Positions 45,959 through 58,300 of a stretch of DNA of 64,000 nt are shown piece by piece. Location of the stretch: contig CAMQGK010000552.1 in NCBI GenBank assembly GCA_947000775.1, forward strand, positions 914,501 to 978,500, given 5' to 3'. The translations under genes and the position numbers were made by a program. How positions within the stretch are numbered: position 1 is the stretch's first letter; every line of letters starts with the position of its first letter. This stretch comes from Pterois miles. Taxonomy: Eukaryota > Chordata > Actinopteri > Perciformes > Scorpaenidae. Under the pieces are notes generated by a model that did no database searches, was not told where the DNA came from, and saw only the letters and a program-made list of their open reading frames with translations.

Positions 45959-48900
45959 GTAAAAATGTAAAACCTCAAACACACACTAAAAAACTCCTGA
46001 CAGAAAAGTGCAGTAGCACTCATTGCCTGTAGGAGGCGACACCAACACATACACAAGCCTAAACTGCTGCTGCTGTTACTGCTCTTGAAACATATTTACA
46101 AAGGCATGCACATCCTGACGATAAATGCCGCACTTGACATCTTTGGTGGTAATCAATTAAATCTTCATGGGAGCGGTATCTAGTGTGGAAACTCGATTTC
46201 CACTGTTATGGTACATGTCCACCGTTTTTTTAATCACAAAGGATCACCTCACTTCCCAGCATTGGACGCTTGATGGGCTGCCACTAGACACAAGGCACCT
46301 GATTGGACAAACGCTTTCCCTCGTGAGCTGCTGCTCCCAGTTTTCCAACTGGAACCAACATGGCAGCTTGTTAGGACTCTTTCTTCTCTTATATCTCAAA
46401 AGTACTTCAACAAAATGTGTTTCTGAAAACAATTTATGTGACAAATAAGCCACGCGGTTGCGAAATCTGTCTTTATTTTGGATCGACAAGTTTAAAAGTT
46501 TCTTGTGAGTTGGCGAGTGGTGTTGCGCACCTCTGATAGCATAGACCTCAACTTTATGCAAATGAGGTGACGCCACATCTCGAATCGCACCGCCATACTA
46601 CCAGAATGCAGTGCACGGCTGCTTACACAATGAATGGGAAGTGGTGAGAGGACGGAGGCCGTGGGCATGTACCATTAGACTGCCCTTCTTGCCTGTAGAT
46701 GGCGCAGGTTGTCAGGCATTGAACCGGTCTGACAATGACTCGACAGCGCCCCCTGTGGAGAATCAGCTGCCTGCTGAACGTGAGTAAGCGGGTTTGTTAA
46801 GAGTGAATTAAAAAACTGGCTTCATTAACTGCTTCTTATCTAAAAATACTTTGAAATTTGTAATTCACGTTCTGTTAATATTTTGACAGGAATTCCTGTT
46901 TCCTCACTACGGAAACACTGCGCTTTTCTGCTTCAACGTGATGTAACTCAACCAGTGAGATCCTGTCTCTGCTTCCTGTTCTGCCCCTGACAAACTTTAA
47001 CTCCAACTACAGCTCCACTTTTCTTTTCTAGGAAGTAATTAAACAAGTGAAGCTGGACAGTTCACTCCTCACAATTTTACTAAACTTTAAGAGCAGCATT
47101 TATTAATGATTCGACGTGTATTTAGACGAGAGTTGTTGGCTGTCTGAGTATAAATAAAGAGTACTTTTCAAAACTGACCAGTATTTGTGTAGCAGCTGGT
47201 GGTGATTTCCCACCGAGAGGCGAGTCCAGAATCAAAGCCGCGACAGCCATCTGGTGATATTTGACTGGAACAGTAAAAACTGATTAGACGGAGGTACTGC
47301 TGGCTCTCTGGTCATCTCATGCTGTGTTAAGGCCTCAGAACAGAACCCACATACAAAGCCTGATTTACTTCCTAACGTCAGTAGGAATGAGGCTGCTGGG
47401 GTTGGGGGGTAGAGTAACAATCTTTAACAGAGAGGTAACACAGGTTAAAGTTCAAAAAGCTGAATGATTGATCTACTTCAAAATGCAGAAACAAAACTAC
47501 ACATGAACGATATGGTATCTCCACCGTGGCCGATTTAACTTTCTATACATCCAACTGCAGCAAGTGTCCTTACAAGACACAAGCGAGCGCTCGGCCGCAG
47601 CTAAGATCATCTCTGAGATCACATTGTCAAAAGCCCAGATTAAGCAAAAACATCTAGAAACAGTCAGAGGATCACAAGACATTCTCTGTTATATCCTTGA
47701 CAGCCGGTCACAAGGAGACCTGGTCCTTGTCCTGGCACAGGATAAGAAGCACTTGGATCAGAAGAAGCAATAAGTCATGCAAAACACAAAGCTGAAACAA
47801 AAAATATAAGCATCTGTAATCTATAATACAAAGAACAACAAAAAGTCAGATATGAGTTGAAAGAACTGTCAATTTTAGCGTCTCCTGACACCTGATTGTC
47901 CGTGTGAGCATCTCCACAATGACAAGGATTTAGTGGACACTCTACTCTTATGTATTTAAGACAGGAAATCACAGTTTTCCTGCCTCACTCCTGATTGCTG
48001 AAGGGCTTTATCTACAAATTCAGGCGTGCGTCTGACCTGAAGACAATCACTCCACTAGAAGGCCAAGATAGAGGAAAAAAAAAAAATAAAACAGATGATC
48101 TTTCCGCAGAGAAAGATGTTGAAAAGTACTGCTCTGTCATTATATTGTACAAATGAGCAGACGGACACCTGAGAACAATCAAAAGCGTGTATTATTCACC
48201 TACGATCTGAAGCCAAAGCAGTAACGGTCGGTGTGGACCTTGCCAGGAATCAGAAAGTCCAGCGTGTTGAGGTGCAGCAAGGGGAGAAAAAAAGGGAATT
48301 TTCCCCATCTGCAAAACTGACCTTACTTTAACAACAGCCATTTTGAAGACTAAGCTCGACAAACTACCTGCAAGATTGGCACAGATATACATTGAACTGG
48401 CCTTATGTCAACAAGCAGGTGAGGATTTTAGATTAAAATGAGCCAGATGTCTCAGGAAGAAGAACCACAACTGCTTGACTTCATCAGCTACGTAGCATTC
48501 TAGCTGATTGGCTACCCCAAGACTCCGGTAGCGATCAATAATGGATCAAATGTGTGAAAAAGCAAATCGATATTCTTGAGATCCAGTTGTTTCACATTTG
48601 TGTTTCCCTGTGGCATCAATAAGATCTCGGTAACTCGGTACAAAACGGGACTCTTCCAAATCCAAAATGGCTGCTATGTGAATAAGGTTTTACACAAAAT
48701 GAGGTCACAACGGTACTATATGCCCTGACGAAACAACATATACCTTTAAAGCTTTTCTGATTAAAAATAGAGGATATTCCTATTTTTTTTTATAGAATTC
48801 TAAATATATATTTTTTCCTGCAGTGAGAGGATTGTTAAAGATTTAAATGATAAAACACAGTAGAGAGAATAACAATAATGACAATGAAAAGATAAAATAA

Positions 48901-49338
48901 AATGAAAAAAATCTCTCCCCTGGAGGAGAAAACATCGCTGTCAATCAGTAGCTGTTTGTGTGTGTAAACAATGCATTATTACCCTTCCAAGTTATTACCT
49001 TCTCTTTTGTTCTCCGATAATCTGTCTGTACATTTATGCATAAATAAATAATTCACAGGTTGTGCATACATATTTGTTTAGCATATACTGGCTCTCGGTT
49101 GAGATATTCTTTTTTTTTTCCGAAATCATTTTGGCTATGAAGAACAAAAGAGGAGAGTTAATGAGAGAAAACCTGAGATAGTGTACTTCAAGTGATCCGA
49201 GTTTCAGTTTGTGTCTTTCTGTACAGTTTAAGGTTCTTCTCTTTTTGGCATAGATTATGTAGAAAATGAGGTTGATTTTTGGCTTTACTTAGCGTGGTAA
49301 TAAAAAAAAAAAAATGGGGAAAAGGCTGGGGGGTTTTG

Positions 49339-52300
49339 TTAAGACAACGGGTTGCTGGAGGTTGAGGTTGAGGTAGGTATGTTCTGCTGTTGCTGCTGTG
49401 GAGCAACACGACTGCTGACCGTCTTGTTGGAGGCGGATGATCCGACCGCACCGGACAAAGTCGACCCTGCTGCTGCCTGAGCAAAAAGAACACCTGGACG
49501 GGAAAAAAAAATAAAATTGAAGGTTTGAATACGAAGTATACCTGTTTAATTTCATTTAAAATTAAAGCATAGAGGGAAAGTACAGGTTCAGAGCTAGAGC
49601 CAGGAGGAGGTTAGATTAGCTCACCATAAAGTGAGGGAAACGGCTTACTTGCTTATTTAAAGCTACTATGCTTATTTTCAGGTGCATACTTGAATAGTTC
49701 ATACATTCATTTACTGAGAAGAAAGGAAGTGATCAGCTACACTTCCTGTGCCACATGGCGGCGATACTCACCAGTGTACACCACTCCGTTGAGCTCCACT
49801 GACATGCTGATGCTGCTTGTGCCGTTGGTGGTGAGGTTCAGGGCTGAGTCCTGCCTGCTGTCTATAAGGAAGACAATCAAGAAAGTAGAGCTGTTTTAAC
49901 AAAACTGTACATTTTATTCAGTATAAAGACTACAAGACGTCTATTAGGGCTACACAATTAATTGAATATTAATCGTGATCATGATTTGGCTTTGGCACAC
50001 AATTAAATGAACATGATCGACTGTGATATTGACATTTAAAATGCACGGTCTGCTCATAGAAAACTCTGCTGCATAGATTAAGCGCTTCCTAAACTAACAG
50101 TTACAGTTGCACCATCAATCAGCAGCCGATCGAAGCCGGCTGGTTTATAGGGGCCTCATTTTCATATATCAAAGTTTGGGCTGAAGAAGACATAAAGCTC
50201 ACAGATTTTCACAATTCTTAGTCCAAATTAAGTCGTGGAGGAGCAACCTTAGAAATACTTGCAACAACTAACATAATCTGACACATTACTGTATGTTGTA
50301 ATTTGTTCCCATGATGCTGCTCAGAGTAATCACAGTGATTGGCTCGTCTGCCGACAGCACGGAGCTACAGAGCTCAGTTAATGGAAGCTCCATACAGTTC
50401 CATCATAACGAGTCTGCTCAGTAAAAATGAGTATTGATCGAATATAAATTAAAACACTATCATGATGCATTCAAATGTAAACTTGCAAAATGTAGTTTTG
50501 CGGTGAGAAACTAGTCAACTATAAGCAGCTTATAAGATATAATTAGAACTATTAATGCTAAGATTTCATTTAATCAGAACAAATATCTAAATAAAAATAC
50601 AATGAATTATTTCATTCATTAGAATCATATCATTTGACTTGTGTTTTTATGCAAATAATGACTATAGATGACAATAACAAAGTATAAATATAACATTTAG
50701 GGTTTTTGACGGTTGGAATGTAGCACGACATGGAAGTGAAAGCAGTGCTGTTTATTCAAATGTGAAATTACAATAAAAATATTTAGTCCCAAAAATCTAT
50801 GAATAATCATGAAAAATAATCACCATCTCAATATTGATCAAAATAATCATGATAATTATTTTAGGCATAATCTTGTAGCCTTAATGTAACTCCAGAGTTG
50901 ACAAACCAAAAAGAGCAACTCAAGAACACAATCATTTCTCACAGCACAAATCATTTTGCGTGGGAATTAGCAAAAACATCAAATTCAACATTTCTCTGAA
51001 GTCACCTGTATTATCAGTACTGAGAAACAGTTTGCATGTTCAGTCAGATAGACAGCAACCAAGACAAACTCCGCTATAAGATCAAAGTGTCTGCTGGCAG
51101 AGGGGAATCCCCGCTCAGACAGACACACATGTACATGTACGCATGCTGCCTCTGTAGGCTAAACAGGTCAACGTATAGGCCTGCTGTGGGTTACTTCCTC
51201 ACTGCTGGTACTGTGGTTTGTGGTAAGATGACAAGAATTGCTTGATACTAACTGCCAGGAAGAGGGAGAGTGTGTGAAATCCAGCTTGTGGAAATTCTTG
51301 GGAAAAACAATGAAATGCAAAATCCATGACGCCCATGGCACATATGATATGGAAATATTAATATGCATTTTTTCCATTATGGCAGATTTAAGATATAACA
51401 TATTCTTCTGAGGAAGACCTGTCTGAAAGATCATACTTTGTGCTGATTGATTATTGTAATTCTAAATACATGAGTATGGATTTTCAAATTCCTCAAGGCA
51501 GCGCCCTGCATTTCTGCACGTTACCTTCTGGCAATGTCAATAAAGCTTCTTTATATGACATCAGAGCATTAATATAGCAGCAAACAACTATTAGTTGTGT
51601 AAAGATATAGAGTAATGTGTGAATGAAGTCTCTGTCCCTCCATGTATGTTGCAGTCAGAGCTTCTCCTTGCTTTGTAGCAGGGCCAGCCACATGTGAATG
51701 GTAGTGCATGTGATCGTGTCCCGCTGGCTAGCTCACGGTCGCCGCTCTGAACTTTGATTATACGTCGGCTCAGTTGCTAACACCATCACCGACAGATGGC
51801 GCTTTTGCAGAAGCGTAGCACCCATCCTCTGGTTCCCTCCCATGTAAACACTGTTAGCTCTGCACTGTCAGCTCAGCTGTCATCATGTTGAGAGTTGTAC
51901 GGAGGAAACAGAAATGCTCCCAAACTTGCATTTAACACCTTAAATCACTCCGAGTTAAAATGGTATTCTTATGTGAAGGATGCATAAATTGATGTCTGTT
52001 GAGCCAATGACCTTGTTCCTATCTACTGCAACCTGTTGCTCCGGCGGATATAGATGGCCAAGAAGGATAAAACCATTAATGTTGTATTGTCAGACCACAG
52101 ATAGGATCTACTTTTATCAAGCCATTAGTCACTGATGATAGATTTGGAAATTACTGTTTAATTTTGCATTAATGTGGAGACAAATTAAACCTGCTTCCGT
52201 CTGAGAAACCTCACTAAAGTTAGAAATTTTAGGACTCAGCAGATATGAGAAAGCTGGTTCACATTTTTATCTTACGTTGATTAGATAGTAGAAGAATTTC

Positions 52301-55300
52301 CACAAACGTGTACAAGCTTCATCTGATGTGAAAAAATCATGTCTGACTGGTTCTACTCAAGTTAGCTGAAAATATCAGAGAGTCAATGAATTCAGTACCT
52401 TGGTTATTAATGCGGATGTTCATGGGTATCTGAGCGGTCATGGCCAGCAGGTTGTGTTGCAGCGCTCTCTGCAGCAGTCGGTGGTGGTCCTCGGCCGGCA
52501 ACGCCATTTTCTTCTCTGGCGGCTCGCCAGCCTCCAGTTTGTCCCTCAGCTGCTCCAGTGCCGCCATCTGAGCCGCCATTGCTGCCTGAGCTGCCGCTGC
52601 CTGCACGGCAGCCACCGAGTGACCCGCCAGGGCTCCCCCCGGCAGACGAGTCATGCCGAGCCCCGGCATTGGCTGGCCTCCCTCCTCTTCTGGCGGGACA
52701 GCATACAAAGAGAAAGTGGGGTCAACTTAACTCCATGAACATGACGCATTAGCCAGGAAAGATATAAATCAATCCTACAGTCAGTCATTAGATGTTCTGA
52801 CAACAATCAATATGATGATTCCAGGACTCCAACAGTTAATCCCATGTGATGTGAGTGCAGCATAATGCACTAAACTCACCTTTCTTGATCTTATGGATGG
52901 GGGTCAGCGAGGCCCCATTGGTGGCCACCGTCAGGCCCACACTGGCTGAGGGGAGCTTCGGCGAGGAGAGCATAGTGGGCGTCCCATTGGGCGAGTAGGT
53001 GAAGAGGGAGCTGCCAAAGCTCTGTCGTCGGCCCTCCCGCCGATTACTATCGATGGCTGCCTGGAGCTCGTTGGGGTTGCTCAGAGCCCTCTTATCACAT
53101 TCGTATGGGTACAGGTACTTCATGTATCTGAAGGGAACACAGTGGATTTATTAAGTTTCATTAAAACCCTACTAGCACAGGGATGTCCTCCTGAGCTTTA
53201 ACCTACTGCTGAAAATGTCAACTCCCTCCTAAAACTGTGATACATACAAAACTTTAAACCTCAACTGGTCAACTTAAAGGCATCACATACCATGCACTAC
53301 ATACCCAACATGTGTGCCGTCGCTCAGCATACTTCTGTGAGAATAAACAGCAGTATGTATCTTTTCGGACACACTGATATGCAATTTACGTAGTCACTTT
53401 CTGAGTGCCTCCTTGCCAGTTGGTGACGTGCAACCATGGTAACCTGTGCCAACCTCAGGTGACCAAACTAATTTTAACAAATGCCTACCAAAGTGAAATC
53501 TTATACTTACAGTTAGACTGAAGACATATTTACATTTCAGACTGTCAGTTATGAATGTTGTCCTCACTACTGCATTGCATTGTGGGATATTTATGTTGCT
53601 GTAGTGTCCAGCGTTGCATACTGTAATATTTTAACAGAAATAGTACGCAGTTCGTATACTATTGGTTTCACACTAAGGTTCCGAAATATATATATATATA
53701 TATATATAAAAAATATCACATACTGTTTTAGCATAATAAGTCACTGGATAAAACCTAAATAAATATATGTAATGTCAAAGTGATGCCATCAGGATTGTCT
53801 TGGTTTGGGCTTAAAGACAACACATTTCTAGCAGAAATCCTGTGTAACAAATTTTGACAGCTCTAACACAAATGCTAACGAGATGCATTGTGGGAAGAGT
53901 CAAATCTATTTCACCCATACTACTAAGGACTAAAAGTTAGGATATCTCGGGCTCTGCTGCTTTGATTTTGACAATTTGCACAGTTTGTCAAACTTTATGG
54001 AAGCACAATCCTAAATTGTTGGAGTTAAACACATAGTTAGTGTTCCCAGTGGATCACAAGCTTCAGTAAAACGAGTAATGGACAGTAACTTGAAATGATA
54101 GAAGAATTAACTTATTAATGGCACAAGAGTCTTGGAAATGCAGATCTCATTCTCGTAAGAAGAGCTCTGCGGTGCAGCTAATTAAGAGTGAGAACGTACT
54201 GCAATATGAACCAACTACAGGAAATGGCTTCTAACACAGGGGTTAATTGGTCAAACGCAATGCTTGTTGACATCTGATAGCCAGCAGCACCACATGCTTG
54301 AAACCACTGAGCAGAGCAAAAGGATTATGGGTATGAAAGTTGTGGCCGACTAAGGGAAAAGAAACTCAAATCAATTGTGTTATTGATCTCTAATCTGAGC
54401 CAGATTACAATATCCAAAACTGTCCAATAACGCAGCTACACGTATACAGGCCCATGCGGTTTGTCTAACACTGTTAATTCAAACACACAAAACACAAAAA
54501 TGTAAGTGAGCAACAGTTAAGCCACAATTCAGACCAAAGAAAAACAGCCGGAGGTGTGATCACACCCGTGTGCCAGTGTGCGTGTACTGACTGTGTGCGG
54601 AGGGTGAAGGCTGCACTGGTGATTGAGGTAGGCAGGTTGAGTCCCTTGGTGATCTCCCTCCACAGCTTCTTGTTGATGACCTCCACCAGGCCACCCTTCT
54701 CTGTCACCAGCCTGTAGAGCATGTACAGATCCAGGACCTGCTTGGCCATGATGGGAATACGATTCACTGGGGTTCCTGTAATAACACACAGGTGAACTTT
54801 TCATGTTGGTTCTTGCTGGAAATCCTTTGGGGTTTGACCCGTTTCAGAAGAGCTTTAACCATTATATCAGAAGTCATGATGATGCTGAGGTACGATGATT
54901 GTTTACACACCACCACGTTTGACTTTTGCTTTACAAAGGCCAGGAAAGATCGTTGTCCTTCAACAGACAAATATGCCGGAGAATCATTATATTTTCTTTT
55001 CTAACTTTGAGAACACACACACGGTACGGAGTAGATCGGTGTGAGCTTCAGTACAAGTCGAGTTTATCACAGTGCAGTCTTGTGACTGATCGATGGATTG
55101 TATGAAGAAAGAGGAAAACTATTCATTGAGATCTTTGATTAAGAATGGTTAATATTTCATTCACTTATTTCATTGTATTTAAGTTGTAAAACTGTATTAT
55201 AATTTGTTATTATTATATGAATCATTTATTTTATTGTATTTATATGTATTGTATATAATTTTATTTATTTTATTGTTATTTTATGAATGACTTATTTTAT

Positions 55301-58300
55301 TGTATTTAATTTGTATAATTTTATGATATTTTAGCATTATTTTAAGATTTATTTTATTGTATTTCCTTTGTATAATTTTATTATACTTCATTGCATGGTT
55401 TATTTTATTGTATTTAATAAATTACAATTGTATTGTTTTCATTTGTTTAATTCTATTATATTTTATTGTTATTTTAAGAATTACTTATTTTATTGTATTT
55501 AATTTGTATAATTTTATTATATTTTAGTATCTAGCTTATACTTTACATTGTTTTACAACCTTTACCTCTATTATAGCTTTTAATTGTATAATAATAGTAT
55601 TTGCCTCCGTCCTGATTTCTTTTTTTGCATATTTGTCACACTTTTTTAATAAATTTTAAATATAAAATTTTAATATGAGACAAAGATAATCAGAGTGAAT
55701 ACAAAATGCAGTTTTTAAATGATGATTTCATTTATTTAGGGAAAAAAGCTATCCAAACCTACCTGGCCCTATGTGAAAGAGTAATTGGTTAAATCTTGAA
55801 TTAACTGTGATTAACCACATTTTTTTGGAAAGTTGAGTTCAAATTCACCAGGCCTGATTACTGCCAGATCTGCTGAATCAAGAAATCACTTAAATACTGC
55901 AGAACCTGCCTGACTAAGTGAAGGAGGCTAAAAGATCTCAAAACACAACACGCATCATGCTGTGATCTAAAGAAATTCAAGAACAGACGAGAAACAGAGT
56001 TGCTGACATCTATCAGTCTGGAAAGGGTAACAAAGCCATTTCTAAGGCTTTGGGTCTCTGGCGAACCACGTTGAGAGCCATTATCCACAAATGGAGAAAA
56101 CCTGAACGGTGGTGAACCTTCCCAGGAGGCCGGCCGACCAAAATTACTCCAAGAGCATCGACAACTCATCCAGGAGGTCACAGAAGAATCCAGAACAACA
56201 TCTAAAGAACTGCAGGCCTCACTGGCCTCAGTTAAGGTCAGTGTCCATGATTCAACAATAAGACAGAGACCGGACAAAAATGGCATCATGGGAGAGATCC
56301 AAGGAGAAAACCACTGCTGACCAAAAATAACACAAAGGCTCATCTCACATTTGTCAAAAAAAATCTTGATGAACCCCAAGACTGTTGGGAAAATATACTG
56401 TGGACTGACGAGACAAAGGTTGAACTTTATGGAAGGTGTGCGTCCCGTTACATCTGGCTTAAAACTAACACAGCATTTCATAAAAACAACATCATATCAA
56501 CAGTCAGACATGGTGGTGGTGGCGTGATGGTCTGGGTCTGCTTTGCTGCTTCAGGACCTGTAACTGTAACTACCGGAAACCAGTTATTAGGTTTAGGGGG
56601 CAATTACTTTTTCCACATAGGGCCAGGTAGGTTTGGATAGCGTTTTACCCTAAATAAATGAAATCATCATTTAAAAACTGCATTTTCTATTTACTCAGTT
56701 ATCTTTGTCTAACATTAAAATTTGTTTGATGATCTGAAACATTTAAGTGTGACAAATATGCAAAAATATAAGAAATCAGGAAGGGGGCAAATATTTTTTC
56801 ACAGCACTGTATATTAGTTTATTGTTTCATGCATTGGTCTCAAATGAATTGTTAAATTGTTTCTGTTATTTTTGTGTCATTTGTGACTTGTTAGTCATCT
56901 GTTAAGTACTTTGAACTGCACTAACCTGTTTGAAAGGTGCTATACAAATAACGTTTGATTGATTGATTGATAGATAATGATGTACAGGAGAAGAATTATG
57001 TGATTTTACTTCATTTTGATGGATCTTTTCGATTTTGGAAAATTTGATTTTCAAAAGACGAAAACATCTTTAACATTTAGTGTTTAAATGTCTCATGAAA
57101 TACACAAACCAGTATTTGTCTGGTTGACATTTCTCAACCTGACAAAGCTGTTTTCTTGCCTTGAGATGTATGTAAATTAATCACAAAACAAGTATTAGAC
57201 AAAATGCCTTGGGACAAGAGCTATTCAACACCTCCAATTCTGCATTATTCTGTGACAAATGTCCTTCATTAATCTTCTTATCAAATTATTTATTAATTAT
57301 TATATTTCAAGATACCAGTTTAAAATAAAAATATCTGTCATGCTGCAGAGATGTCCTGGCCTACACATCATAATCTACAGAACTAAAAAATCCCACCATA
57401 ATCATTTTAATGTTTTTCAATGAAAATGAAAATGATGATGTAAAAATGATCATTCCCTCTAATATCACAAATCATATCACAATTGCAGTATCAGTCAAAA
57501 TAATCGCAATTAGATATATTTTTTTAAATTGTGTTGCCCTAATTTAACCCTAGAACACTAACGTCGGGTGATTTTCACCCACACAATTCTTGTTATGTGA
57601 TTTTCATTGTGTTGCCATTGTCTGAGTTTCATGGGTCCTTGGGTAGCTTCAGGCTGCTTACTGATGTTATTAATTGTATGTTTGTTTCCCTCCTCCCATC
57701 TATGGTTTTTTCAAGAGGCATGCGTTCGGTGATTTTCACCCGACTTTAGTGATAGAGAGTAACATATTTTACGGGTGGAATTTACCCGAATTGATAAAAC
57801 TGCTTTTTATCAAGGATATTGTATTGGGTAAAATATACCCAACGTTAGTGATGGTGTGACTTATTTTAACGTTAGTGTTCTAGGGTTAAACAGAGTGATG
57901 CCAAACGCACTCCTTAGGCCCATGTTTGACATAAAGTAGGATCGATCCTGGCTTTGCATATTAAGGAGCGATGCCTCTGTTATCAGTACAACCTGCAGAT
58001 GGTGCTCTCAGATTCTCAGAGCGGATTTGGCAGATCCGCCCATTACTGCAATGACTCTGACACTGTAAACATTTAGTCCGGCGTTTTTCTGTTGTGAGCA
58101 CATGTCCGCCATCTCTCATGTCAATCATCGCCGACTATTTCAGTCATAAATCACTTGTCAATGTAACAAGCCTGTTTGGTGTTCATGAGAGAAGGAAGAT
58201 CTGGAATGAGCCGTTGGGTATTTGTGCACTTTGGATGTGCAAAAAAAACAAAACTGCATCAGTTACCCGTGAAATACGACCATGAGTTCACCAGATGGAG

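Larger units (their letters stand above)
40621..49338. other. Intergenic region and probable arid3a 3' UTR
   Basis: No coding exon recognised on either strand. The part next to 49338 is arid3a 3' UTR of unknown length; AATAAA on the minus strand occurs at 47099-47104 and about 41468-41478. Other content: a GATA microsatellite (44709-44749), a long A-run (43079-43104), a hAT-like copy (45468-45958) and a possible dispersed repeat at about 46160-46600 that I could not classify. 41480-44700 looks like unique sequence. Confidence 0.45.

Noticed and set aside
46160..46600. Possible dispersed repeat or exon pair
   Set aside because: The text felt familiar as a fish repeat, but I could not define ends, partner copies in this window or coding sense, so it was not listed as a separate feature.
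55858..56481. 207-codon open frame on the minus strand
   Set aside because: Antisense of the Tc1 transposase remnant; no own similarity, splice sites or promoter.
57674..57859. 61-codon open frame
   Set aside because: Lies within the piggyBac-like MITE and reads through its hairpins; no transposase motif.
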